This document shows, in pieces, positions 1-6,774 of a stretch of 8,410 nucleotides of DNA. Position 1 is the stretch's first letter, and each line of letters begins with the position of its first letter. Location of the stretch: assembly GCA_947449125.1 (NCBI GenBank), contig CANFQR010000044.1, positions 1-8,410 on the forward strand, read 5' to 3'. A program made the position numbers and the translations under genes. The stretch is from Bacteroidota bacterium. Its GTDB lineage: Bacteria > Bacteroidota > Bacteroidia > B-17B0 > Aurantibacillaceae. The notes under the pieces are model-generated. The model was not told the origin of the DNA. It did no database searches and saw nothing but the letters and a program-made list of their open reading frames with translations.

Positions 1-913
1 CCAATAAATTTTTCCAATTAAGGTCTTGAACGTCTTTTACGCCAAATCTTACCGGATTATTGGGGTCTGTTTTTGCAATATAAGAGAGGTCAAAATTTGG
101 CGCTACAACATCGGTTACAGAGTCTAATGTGGTAAATTCACCTTTTGGTTTAAGGTTTGAATAATAGGTATTTGGAAAACCTAGCACAATATGTAAATGT
201 TTGGAGTAAGGAAGATAGTTTAAAAAAGCAAACACCATGATGATGTGTCCCCACCAGCCAATTCTTTCAACGATATGAAGTCCGTTTTCGGAGAAATTAC
301 CAAAAAGTAATGGTCCGATATGACTGCTAACAGAGAATCCAAGTGTGCCATCTCCTAGGTTTTTTGCATGTGATAAGTTTCTGGCGTATAAAACTTCATC
401 GCCACCATTCATCATAAAAATAAAACAGATTAATATTATTTCGGCAACTAAAATTAAGTTTGCATCTAGTTTTGGCCATCCATTAAGTTCGCTTTTAATT
501 AAGCGAGGTATTTTTAATAAATTTCTTCTTGCAAGAAAAGCAATTGTTCCTATGAAAGCCAAAACGGATAAAATTTCAATGAAGCTTACCATGAACGTGT
601 AAAAGCCGCCAAGAGATTCTCTGTAGGCTCTGTGGGTTCCTGCAATTCCATCAAAAATAATTTCAATCAGTTCAATTTGAGTAATGATAAATGCAGAGTA
701 TAAAAATAAGTGCAAAATGGCGGGGATTGGTTTTGAGAACATTTTTTGTTGCCCGAAAGCAACCAATAACATGGTTTTCAGTCGGGTTGATTTATTATCT
801 TTTAAGGAAATTGTTTTTCCTAAAAGAATGTTTCTTCTGATTTTTTTTGCATTAATATAAAATAAAGCGGATGATCCAATCAGAAGTAAAGAGAAAATAA
901 TAGAGCTTATCAT
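1..913 (-). CDS. Membrane-bound (Fe-S)-binding oxidoreductase, heterodisulfide-reductase-like, partial (C-terminus beyond left edge)
   Basis: I translated this frame by hand. It is open from an ATG at 911-913 for 304 codons to the window edge, with no stop. About five hydrophobic segments are visible: residues 2-20, 64-86, 107-127, 152-169 and 220-236. The arrangement resembles the NarI/HdrE-like cytochrome b domain. His68, His223, His239 and His241 lie in or next to these segments and are candidate heme ligands (inference). The last visible part (KTDPNNPVRFGVKDVQDLNW, residues 281-300) matches what I remember preceding the two cysteine clusters of Bacteroidota (Fe-S)-binding proteins, which total about 440 residues. 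Those 4Fe-4S motifs would lie off the left edge and are not seen. The likely role is electron transfer at the inner membrane, with unknown partners. The gene begins 2 bp after the MCE gene stops, so the two probably share a transcript. It is often followed by a second Fe-S protein in related genomes (from memory). Confidence 0.85.
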   Translation of the reverse strand, partial: MISSIIFSLLLIGSSALFYINAKKIRRNILLGKTISLKDNKSTRLKTMLLVAFGQQKMFSKPIPAILHLFLYSAFIITQIELIEIIFDGIAGTHRAYRESLGGFYTFMVSFIEILSVLAFIGTIAFLARRNLLKIPRLIKSELNGWPKLDANLILVAEIILICFIFMMNGGDEVLYARNLSHAKNLGDGTLGFSVSSHIGPLLFGNFSENGLHIVERIGWWGHIIMVFAFLNYLPYSKHLHIVLGFPNTYYSNLKPKGEFTTLDSVTDVVAPNFDLSYIAKTDPNNPVRFGVKDVQDLNWKNLL

Positions 914-915
914 TT

Positions 916-1896
916 TTAGTTTATTGTTGGTTTGCTTGATTTCCTTCCGAAAACAGAAAAGTGTATATACCGTTCAGGATTTAATCTTAAGTCTTTTAGC
1001 AATTTATCTAAATCTTCAGATGATTTATTTAAGTTGTTATACAGAGAGTCGTTTTTTGCAAGTTTACCAATTGTACCTTGTCCTTCATTTATTTTAGCAA
1101 GCAAGCTATTTAACTCTTTCATTGATTTGTCAGCATTGTTGATAGCGTCTTTCAATTGTGCTTTGGCAAGACTGTCTGTCATGTTATTAATATTGCTGAT
1201 AATGTGATCAATTCTTTCGCCGTTTTTATTTAGGTTAGAAGTAATTTGGTTCAAATTGGTCATTACATTAGATATTTTGGTTTTTTCAGATCCAATTAAG
1301 TCATCTAATTTATATGCTGTTTTTTCTAAGGTTGATATAGCTTTTCTTACGCTTTCAAATGATTTGTCTATATTTTCTCGGGTTTTGGAATTTAAAATTA
1401 AACTAACCACATTCATTACGCTATCCATGCTTATAATTAGGTTTTCTGCTTTTGCCTGAATAGGTGCGATACGTTTATCTAAAGACTCTTTAAAGCCTTC
1501 TTCAGTGCCCGCAATTAATGTGTCGCCGTTTTTTACAAATTCTGTTTCATTACTGTAAATAATTTCAACGGCTTTTGAGCCTAAAAGATCAGAGCTAATT
1601 GCTCTTGCGATAGAGCCTTTAGGTATTTGTAAATCTTCAGTTAAAATAAATTTTACCAAGACTTTATTTTTGCCACCTTGTTGAAATAGTGAGATTTTAT
1701 TTACCTGACCAATTTTGTAACCGTTAATTAATACCGGATTTGCAGGAATTAGATTATCGATTTTTGGATAGACTGCGTATAAAAAATATTTATGAGAAAA
1801 TAGGTTAGAGCCTTTCAGAAAATTAAGACCCCAAACAAAGGCGGCAATTGAGCAAATGACTACAATTCCAATTTTAAATTCTTTACTTATCTTCAC
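916..1896 (-). CDS. MlaD/MCE-family lipid-transport substrate-binding protein
   Basis: This 326-residue protein has one N-terminal membrane anchor (about residues 8-27), followed by an MCE/MlaD domain (about 37-115). It should sit on the periplasmic face of the inner membrane. MCE proteins bind and pass phospholipids or other lipids between membranes with an MlaE/MlaF-type ABC transporter, but no such transporter gene is in this window. Residues 140-305 are polar and helical, with Asn/Leu/Ile spacing that suggests a long coiled-coil region. The tail has a GQGTIGKLAKNDSLYNNL stretch (273-290) and ends LNPERYIHFSVFGRK (305-319), which I recognise as typical of Bacteroidota MlaD-like proteins. 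The start is GTG (complement of 1894-1896). It is supported because MKISKEFKIG directly precedes the anchor and no ATG fits better. No Shine-Dalgarno is seen. The stop lies 2 bp before the Fe-S protein start. Confidence 0.93.
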   Translation of the reverse strand: MKISKEFKIGIVVICSIAAFVWGLNFLKGSNLFSHKYFLYAVYPKIDNLIPANPVLINGYKIGQVNKISLFQQGGKNKVLVKFILTEDLQIPKGSIARAISSDLLGSKAVEIIYSNETEFVKNGDTLIAGTEEGFKESLDKRIAPIQAKAENLIISMDSVMNVVSLILNSKTRENIDKSFESVRKAISTLEKTAYKLDDLIGSEKTKISNVMTNLNQITSNLNKNGERIDHIISNINNMTDSLAKAQLKDAINNADKSMKELNSLLAKINEGQGTIGKLAKNDSLYNNLNKSSEDLDKLLKDLRLNPERYIHFSVFGRKSSKPTIN

Positions 1897-1959
1897 AAAA
1901 AAAGATTCTTTTTTAAAGTTTAAATATAGTTATTTTTATTCATAAACTATTAGGTAATC
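1897..1959. promoter_or_regulatory. Divergent promoter region between the MCE gene and the RNA methyltransferase gene
   Basis: This 63-bp, almost entirely A/T spacer must hold the start signals for both divergent genes unless promoters lie inside coding sequence. The Bacteroidota -7 consensus is TAnnTTTG. TATTTTTA at 1931-1938 (plus strand) is one base off and lies 21 bp before the methyltransferase ATG. TATATTTA on the minus strand (1928-1921) is also one base off and lies 24 bp before the GTG. I find no convincing -33 TTG box for either. In sequence this AT-rich such near-matches are expected by chance, so the exact boxes are weak. The inference that the region is a promoter rests mainly on gene layout. 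Confidence 0.3.
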
Positions 1960-2490
1960 ATGAGCAGAAAATTAAGAAATGATGAATTAAATCGCTTGAG
2001 TGAAGATGAATTTAAACGTGTAAATAAGCAGCCTGTTATTTTAATTTTAGATAATGTTAGAAGTTTAAATAATGTTGGTTCGGCATTTAGAACAGCCGAT
2101 GCTTTTTTAATTGAAGAAATAATTTTGTGTGGGTTAACTGGGACTCCGCCTAATAAAGAAATTGAAAAAACGGCGCTAGGAGCTACATCAACGGTTAAAT
2201 GGACGTATTTAAAAACTACTCTAGAAGCGATTGATTATGTTAAGAATAAAAATTATATACCGTTTGCAATTGAACAGGCTGTTGACAGCATTTCATTAAA
2301 TAAATTTAAAGCAACTAACGATTGTTTGGCTTTAGTTTTTGGAAACGAGGTTTATGGCGTAGAACAAGATGTTATTGATGTGTGCGCCGGTGTTATTGAA
2401 ATTCCACAGGCGGGCAGTAAACATTCTTTAAATATTTCTGTAAGTATTGGAATAGTTTTGTGGGAGATACTTCGCGAAAAGCTTGATTAA
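1960..2490 (+). CDS. SpoU/TrmH-family RNA 2'-O-methyltransferase
   Basis: This 176-residue protein belongs to the SPOUT (trefoil-knot) methyltransferases. They transfer a methyl group from S-adenosylmethionine to a ribose 2'-OH in tRNA or rRNA. All three SpoU motifs are visible. Motif 1 is LNNVGSAFRTADAF at 36-49, with Asn38 and the catalytic Arg44. Motif 2 is LVFGNEVYGV at 125-134, with Glu130. Motif 3 is IPQAGSKHSLNISVSIGI at 148-165, with the SLN that forms the knot and binds the cofactor. It is a compact form: about 30 residues precede motif 1, with no separate L30e-like RNA-binding domain as in RlmB/TsnR. The substrate could be tRNA G18 (TrmH-like) or another site, and the sequence alone does not decide. 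It stands alone on the plus strand, divergent from the MCE gene and convergent with the DAHP synthase gene. Confidence 0.92.
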   Translation: MSRKLRNDELNRLSEDEFKRVNKQPVILILDNVRSLNNVGSAFRTADAFLIEEIILCGLTGTPPNKEIEKTALGATSTVKWTYLKTTLEAIDYVKNKNYIPFAIEQAVDSISLNKFKATNDCLALVFGNEVYGVEQDVIDVCAGVIEIPQAGSKHSLNISVSIGIVLWEILREKLD

Positions 2491-2502
2491 AAAATACAAG
2501 CT
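2480..2502. terminator. Possible bidirectional terminator hairpin between convergent genes
   Basis: AGCTTG (2480-2485) and CAAGCT (2497-2502) form a perfect 6-bp stem with an 11-nt A/T loop. On the plus strand the stem is followed by the T-rich ATTTATTCATT. On the minus strand it is followed by TTTTCG. It spans the TAA of the methyltransferase gene (2488-2490) and reaches into the TAG of the convergent DAHP synthase gene (2501-2503). The placement is right for an intrinsic terminator serving both genes. The short stem with three G/C pairs makes it modest. Confidence 0.35.
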
Positions 2503-3577
2503 ATTTATTCATTATATCATTTTGTATTCTGATACTTTCTTCGTGTAAAACTTGGTAAATTTTTTCAATGTGACTTCTTGAAATTCCTAATTTTTCAGCT
2601 AATTGAGCGCGTGTGCGTAAAATTTCCTGCCAACGCTCCAATTGAAAAATAGTTATTTGATGCTTTTTTTTGTAAGCACCAATTTCATTTATAATGTGTG
2701 TTCGTTTTTTTAAAACAGTAATTAATTCTTCGTCTATTTCGTCTATAATATTTCTTAATTCTGATAAATTTATAGCAACATCATTATCCGAAGAATTTTG
2801 TTTGCGTATAACTAATTTAGAGACTAAGCTATTTAGTTGATGAGGTGTTAATTGTTGTTCGGCATCACTTAAAGCGCTATCGGGATTAAAATGAGATTCA
2901 ATCATTAAGCCATCCATTCCGAGGTCTAAAGCCTTTTGAGCTACAGAAGGTATTAATTCTTTATTACCGCTAATGTGGCTAGGATCGCATATAATTGGTA
3001 ATTCAGGAAATAATGTTCTAAGTTCAATTGGAATTTGCCAAAGTGGTTTGTTTCGGTATTTAGTTTTGCCATACGTGTAAAAACCTCTGTGTATGGCCGC
3101 TATTTTGGTAATACCACTATTGTTAATTCGTTCTATCGCGCCAATCCAAAGTTGCAAATCGGCATGAATAGGATTTTTCACCATTACAGGAATGTTGGTG
3201 CCTTTTAACACATCGGCAATTTCTTGCACGCTAAAGGGGTTAACAGTTGTGCGTGCGCCAATCCACAACACATCAACGCCATAATTTAGAGCTAATTCAG
3301 TATGTTGAGCATTGGCAACTTCAACAGTAGTTTTAAAATTAAACTCTTTTTTTATTTCGCTTAACCATTTTAATGCTTCTTCGCCTTTCCCTTCAAATGA
3401 ATTTGGTCGGGTTCTGGGTTTCCAAACACCTGCTCTGAACAAACTAATTTTATTGGTTTCCTTAAGATTTTTTGCTGTGTTAATGAGTTGTTCTAAGGAC
3501 TCGGCGCCACAAGGCCCGGCTATAATTAATGGTTCTGAAGTTGCAGGCAACCACGTGTTTATCGAATTAATATTCAT
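2501..3577 (-). CDS. Bifunctional 3-deoxy-7-phosphoheptulonate (DAHP) synthase / chorismate mutase (type II)
   Basis: This 358-residue fusion enzyme acts in aromatic amino acid synthesis. Residues 1-255 are a type I-beta DAHP synthase barrel joining phosphoenolpyruvate and erythrose 4-phosphate. Visible motifs are GPCGAES (21-27), KPRTRP (53-58), KNP (134-136), HRGF (163-166) and DPSH (198-201). By alignment from memory with Thermotoga DAHP synthase, the metal ligands are Cys23, His201, Glu227 and Asp238; all four are present at matching spacing. Residues 268-355 are an AroQ-type chorismate mutase (chorismate to prephenate), beginning LSELRNIIDEIDEEL, with Arg275, Arg292 and Lys303 as probable active-site residues. 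The same architecture is known in Porphyromonas gingivalis, where the mutase domain mediates prephenate feedback inhibition; similar control here is inference. Length is normal for the family, and both domains look intact. No other aromatic-pathway gene lies beside it. The ATG at 3575-3577 directly precedes the conserved domain. Confidence 0.95.
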   Translation of the reverse strand: MNINSINTWLPATSEPLIIAGPCGAESLEQLINTAKNLKETNKISLFRAGVWKPRTRPNSFEGKGEEALKWLSEIKKEFNFKTTVEVANAQHTELALNYGVDVLWIGARTTVNPFSVQEIADVLKGTNIPVMVKNPIHADLQLWIGAIERINNSGITKIAAIHRGFYTYGKTKYRNKPLWQIPIELRTLFPELPIICDPSHISGNKELIPSVAQKALDLGMDGLMIESHFNPDSALSDAEQQLTPHQLNSLVSKLVIRKQNSSDNDVAINLSELRNIIDEIDEELITVLKKRTHIINEIGAYKKKHQITIFQLERWQEILRTRAQLAEKLGISRSHIEKIYQVLHEESIRIQNDIMNK

Positions 3578-3674
3578 TTAAAATGGAACAATTAAAAACA
3601 TGTAATGTTTTGGAAGTGAAAATTACCTTTTTTATGGTATTTAAAAAACATAATCAAACAATTAGTTTTATACA

Positions 3675-3821
3675 ATGAATCCGGAAAAACCTAAATCACT
3701 TATTTTTTTTGAGAATAATTGCTCTATAGGTTTTATTATTGAATGTTGTAAAAAGAAAAAGGATTGCTGTAAAAAATTTAAAAAAGGAGACCGTTGTAAA
3801 AAGTGCCCTGGAAGGAAATGA
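3675..3821 (+). CDS. Small cysteine- and lysine-rich protein (48 aa), unknown function
   Basis: This ORF runs from ATG at 3675 to TGA at 3819-3821. An in-frame TAG at 3663-3665 rules out upstream extension, and no other in-frame ATG exists. The 48 residues contain seven cysteines: Cys16, a CC pair at 24-25, a CC pair at 31-32, and a final CKKCP (41-45). The spacing after the first CC is CC-x5-CC-x8-C-x2-C. Over a quarter of the residues are lysine, and there is no signal peptide or membrane segment. The pattern suggests a small metal-binding or redox protein, possibly nucleic-acid binding because it is so basic (inference). It vaguely resembles short CC...CKKCP proteins I remember from Bacteroidota, but I cannot name a family. 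It fills most of the gap between the DAHP synthase and sirtuin genes, and its stop lies 6 bp from the convergent sirtuin stop. No Shine-Dalgarno is visible. A T8 run at 3703-3710 is an indel-prone spot. Confidence 0.6.
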   Translation: MNPEKPKSLIFFENNCSIGFIIECCKKKKDCCKKFKKGDRCKKCPGRK

Positions 3822-3827
3822 TATTAT

Positions 3828-4523
3828 TTACAAATAAGCGAATAAATCTTCTTTTAATTTTTCGATTCCTTTAACTGCAGTTTGCTTTATATGCTTAATT
3901 TTTTTAAGCTGACTTAATTTAAATTCTCCCGGATCAAGAAGCCATTTTGGCGTATCTGGTTTTACAAAATCAATAATGCCGGCTGCAGGGTAAACATTAA
4001 GCGAGGTGCCTATAACAATAAATAAATCCGCTTCCGCTGCAAGATAATTTGCTGTGTCCATATTAGGCACATCTTCTCCAAACCACACTATGTGAGGTCT
4101 TAACTGAGATCCTTTTTCACAGAGTTCGCCAACTAAAATATCAGTTTTATTTAAGGAATAAACTAAGCTAGCATCTTTGGTGCTTCTGGCTTTTAAAAGT
4201 TCGCCGTGTAAATGCATCACATGTTTACTGCCGGCACGTTCGTGCAAATCGTCAACATTTTGTGTAATTACCTTGACGTTAAATTTAGTTTGAAGTTCGG
4301 CAATAAATTTGTGAGCCGCATTTGGTTTAGCTGATAAAACCTGTTTGCGACGCTGGTTATAAAAGTCTAAAACAAGTGATTTGTTTTTTGTCCAGGCGTC
4401 CATAGTGGCTACATCTTCTACACGATAATTTTCCCAAAGTCCACCCGAGTCACGAAAGGTTTTTATTCCGCTTTCTGCACTTATTCCTGCCCCTGTAAAA
4501 ACAACCAATTGTTTTTTTGTCAT
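3828..4523 (-). CDS. cobB: NAD-dependent protein deacylase, sirtuin (SIR2/CobB class III-like), lacking zinc cysteines
   Basis: This 231-residue cytoplasmic sirtuin removes acyl groups from protein lysines, using NAD+ and releasing nicotinamide and O-acyl-ADP-ribose. Motifs in order are GAGISAESGIKTFRD (11-25, NAD binding), TQNVDDLHERAG (87-98), HLHGEL (104-109, catalytic His106), RPHIVWFGE (142-150) and IGTSLNVYPA (171-180). Tyr55 and Arg58 in FYNQRR match the Tyr-x-x-Arg pair that lets class III sirtuins (SIRT5, E. coli CobB) accept succinyl and malonyl lysine. Between HLHGEL and RPHIVWFGE, where most sirtuins carry two Cys pairs for structural zinc, only Cys135 is present. I recall the same loss in other Bacteroidota sirtuins, so it is probably a lineage trait rather than damage. 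The ATG is 2 bp after the stop of the S9 peptidase gene, so translation and transcription are probably coupled. The protein has no secretion signal. Confidence 0.93.
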   Translation of the reverse strand: MTKKQLVVFTGAGISAESGIKTFRDSGGLWENYRVEDVATMDAWTKNKSLVLDFYNQRRKQVLSAKPNAAHKFIAELQTKFNVKVITQNVDDLHERAGSKHVMHLHGELLKARSTKDASLVYSLNKTDILVGELCEKGSQLRPHIVWFGEDVPNMDTANYLAAEADLFIVIGTSLNVYPAAGIIDFVKPDTPKWLLDPGEFKLSQLKKIKHIKQTAVKGIEKLKEDLFAYL

Positions 4524-4525
4524 TA

Positions 4526-6694
4526 CTATAAATTCTCTTTTATGAACTTAAATATTTTGGTGTAAATATGTAATCTGGTTAAGCCACCGCTAATACCATG
4601 ACTTTTATTAGGGTAAATCATAAAATCAAAAGGGATGTTGTTTGCAACCATTGCATTTGCTAACTCCATACTGTTTTGTAAATGCACGTTGTCGTCTGCG
4701 CTGCCATGAATTAATAAAAATTTTCCTTTGATGCCTTTTACAAAATTAGTTGGTGAATTTTCTTCGTATCCGTTTTTATTTTCGGCTGGTTTTCTTAAAA
4801 AACGTTCGGTATAAATGTTGTCATAATATTTCCAATTTGTAACTGGTGCAACGGCTACAGCAGTTTTAAAGGTTTCGCCACCTTTAGAGATGAGTAAAGA
4901 GGCCATGTAGCCACCAAAGCTCCAGCCCTGAAAACTTATGCGCGAATTGTCTACATAAGGGAGTTTACCCAAGTATTTTGCAGTTTCAATTTGATCTATG
5001 GTTTCTAATTTACCTAATTGTAAGTACGTGCTGTGTTTAAACTGCCTACCTCGTCCTTGGGTGCCTCTGTTATCTACACAAACTACCATATATCCTTCTT
5101 GGTTTAAAAAATTATGCCAAAAATAATCAATACCGTCCCATGCATTGTTTACTTCGTTAGAGCCTGGTCCGCCATAGGCATACATATACACAGGGTATTT
5201 TTTTGTTGAATCAAAGTTTTGAGGCTTTAAAAACCAACCGTTTAATTCAATCCCTTCTGAAGTTTTAAATTTAAAAAACTGTTTAGTTGATAAATTATAG
5301 TTGGACATAGTCGATTTTAGTTCGGAATTGTCTTGCAACACTTTAATAAGTTTACCGTCAATAGTATGCAATTCAAACACGGGTGGTAAGTTGGCATTGC
5401 TGTATTTAGAGATATAATAGTTATATCCGGAAGTAAATTCAAACGATGTGAATCCTGATTTTTCAGATAAGCGTTTTTTGTCTTTGCCATTAAGTTTAAT
5501 ACTGTATACGTCTCTGTTAATTGCGCCGCTTTCTGTTGATGTAAAATAAAGTATACCGGCAGATTCGTTAAATCCGTTAAATTCTGTTACGTCAAATTGA
5601 CCTTTGGTTATTTGGTTGATGAGTTTCCCGTTTAAGTCAAAATAATACAAATGATTATACTCGTCTCGTTCGCTTGAAATAATAAATCCTTTGTTGCCCA
5701 CAAACTTTAAATCATCGGTTACATCAATGTAGGTTTTACTTTCGTCGGTATAAACCACTTTTCCCGCACCGGTTGTAACGTTGGTAAAAATTAATTCTAA
5801 TTTGTTTTGTAATCTATTGAGTCTTGTAATTGATAGCACATTTGAATTATTAGTGAATTGAATGCGTGGGATATAGATGTCTTTTTCTGAACCAATATCT
5901 GCTGTTGTGGTATTTTTTGTGTTAAGGTCATAAACATGGACCGATACAATAGAATTGTCCTCGCCTGCTTTAGGATATTTGAAGGTATAGGGTGTGGGAT
6001 ATAATTCGCCTTTATAATACTCCATAGTAAATTCTTTTACTTTAGACTCATCAAATTTTACATAAGCTAAATATTGTCCGTTGCTACTCCAATCAAAGTA
6101 ATCGGCTTTAGAAAATTCTTCTTCATACACCCAATCGGCCCAGCCGTTTTTTATTTTATTTTGTTCGCCATCAGTGGTTACTATAATTTCATTATTGGAT
6201 TCAATATCTTTAATAAATAAATTATTGTCTCTTACAAAGGCTATTTTTTTGCCGTCGGGTGAAAATTTCGGAAATAATTGCTGGCCTTTGTTGCTTAACT
6301 GAATAGTTTTTTTTGTAGCGATATCATAAACAAAATAATTTGCTTTTGGAGAACGTCGGTAAATACTTTGTCTGTTTTCGTACAATAAAAGTTTGTCTTC
6401 ATTAGGACTAAACTCATAGGTATATAAATTTAAGGGCTTGTTATTATATGTAATGTCTTCGCTTTTTACCAGCTCTTTTATTTTTTTACCTGATTTTAGT
6501 TCGAACTGACTTAAAACGAGCTTAGATTCCACCTCTTCAATGTCGGCATAATGCAAACCATCATTCAATACGTTAAAACTTTCGGCTTGTTTAGCGTAAA
6601 ATTTTCCGCTTCCCCAAATTTCTTGTAAGCTTAATTTTTGTTGCGAAAACAAGGATGCCGAGGTTAGTATAAGTAAGGATACTATTTTTTTCAT
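4526..6694 (-). CDS. Secreted S9 family peptidase, dipeptidyl peptidase IV-like
   Basis: This 722-residue exported serine peptidase probably releases X-Pro (or X-Ala) dipeptides from peptide N-termini in the periplasm. I chose the ATG at 6692-6694 because MKKIVSLLILTSASLFSQQ is a clear signal peptide. The reading frame stays open 25 codons further (ATG at 6767-6769), but that extension is polar, A/T-driven sequence and would bury the signal. From the chosen start, the beta-propeller (DPPIV N-terminal domain) covers about 75-430 and the alpha/beta hydrolase about 485-722. GWSFGGY at 590-596 holds the nucleophile Ser592. GSADDNVH (664-671) holds Asp667 and Asn669. His699 in NKSHG completes the triad. 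WVYEEEF holds the Glu pair (192-193) that binds the substrate amino terminus, and YTER (628-631) plus Tyr507 match other DPP4 site residues. All key residues are present. The sirtuin gene follows after 2 bp. Confidence 0.95.
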   Translation of the reverse strand: MKKIVSLLILTSASLFSQQKLSLQEIWGSGKFYAKQAESFNVLNDGLHYADIEEVESKLVLSQFELKSGKKIKELVKSEDITYNNKPLNLYTYEFSPNEDKLLLYENRQSIYRRSPKANYFVYDIATKKTIQLSNKGQQLFPKFSPDGKKIAFVRDNNLFIKDIESNNEIIVTTDGEQNKIKNGWADWVYEEEFSKADYFDWSSNGQYLAYVKFDESKVKEFTMEYYKGELYPTPYTFKYPKAGEDNSIVSVHVYDLNTKNTTTADIGSEKDIYIPRIQFTNNSNVLSITRLNRLQNKLELIFTNVTTGAGKVVYTDESKTYIDVTDDLKFVGNKGFIISSERDEYNHLYYFDLNGKLINQITKGQFDVTEFNGFNESAGILYFTSTESGAINRDVYSIKLNGKDKKRLSEKSGFTSFEFTSGYNYYISKYSNANLPPVFELHTIDGKLIKVLQDNSELKSTMSNYNLSTKQFFKFKTSEGIELNGWFLKPQNFDSTKKYPVYMYAYGGPGSNEVNNAWDGIDYFWHNFLNQEGYMVVCVDNRGTQGRGRQFKHSTYLQLGKLETIDQIETAKYLGKLPYVDNSRISFQGWSFGGYMASLLISKGGETFKTAVAVAPVTNWKYYDNIYTERFLRKPAENKNGYEENSPTNFVKGIKGKFLLIHGSADDNVHLQNSMELANAMVANNIPFDFMIYPNKSHGISGGLTRLHIYTKIFKFIKENL

Positions 6695-6774
6695 GTTATT
6701 AAGATGTAGTGTGAATTTAAAATTAAAATTTATAATAAATGCAGTTGTTTTTTTGTTTTTAGTAAACATGTTTT
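6695..6774 (-). promoter_or_regulatory. Leader between the SnoaL-like and S9 peptidase genes
   Basis: This 80-bp A/T-rich spacer remains once the peptidase start is placed at its signal peptide. It could be an untranslated leader within a longer transcript from the SnoaL-like gene, or it could hold a separate peptidase promoter. TAATTTTA on the minus strand (6723-6716) is one base off the Bacteroidota -7 consensus TAnnTTTG, but I see no clear -33 box. No terminator hairpin was found, so read-through from the SnoaL-like gene is plausible. Confidence 0.2.

Noticed and set aside
345..602. Plus-strand open frame of 85 codons
   Set aside because: It lies wholly antisense to the Fe-S oxidoreductase reading frame, which has coherent membrane segments and family motifs. 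The plus-strand product has none.
932..1459. Two plus-strand open frames (932-1207 and 1256-1459)
   Set aside because: Both are antisense shadows of the MCE-family gene and show no recognisable domain.
3312..3581. Plus-strand open frame of 89 codons
   Set aside because: It is antisense to the start of the DAHP synthase gene, whose active-site motifs fix the true strand and frame.
3578..3674. Possible promoters for the small ORF and the DAHP synthase gene
   Set aside because: Near-matches to TAnnTTTG occur on both strands (for example TACCTTTT at 3624-3631), but none has a -33 TTG element at the right spacing.
3824..3837. Inverted repeat TTATTT-AC-AAATAA at the small ORF/sirtuin convergent junction
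   Set aside because: The stem is purely A/T and only 6 bp, so it is too weak to call a terminator and is expected by chance in this composition.
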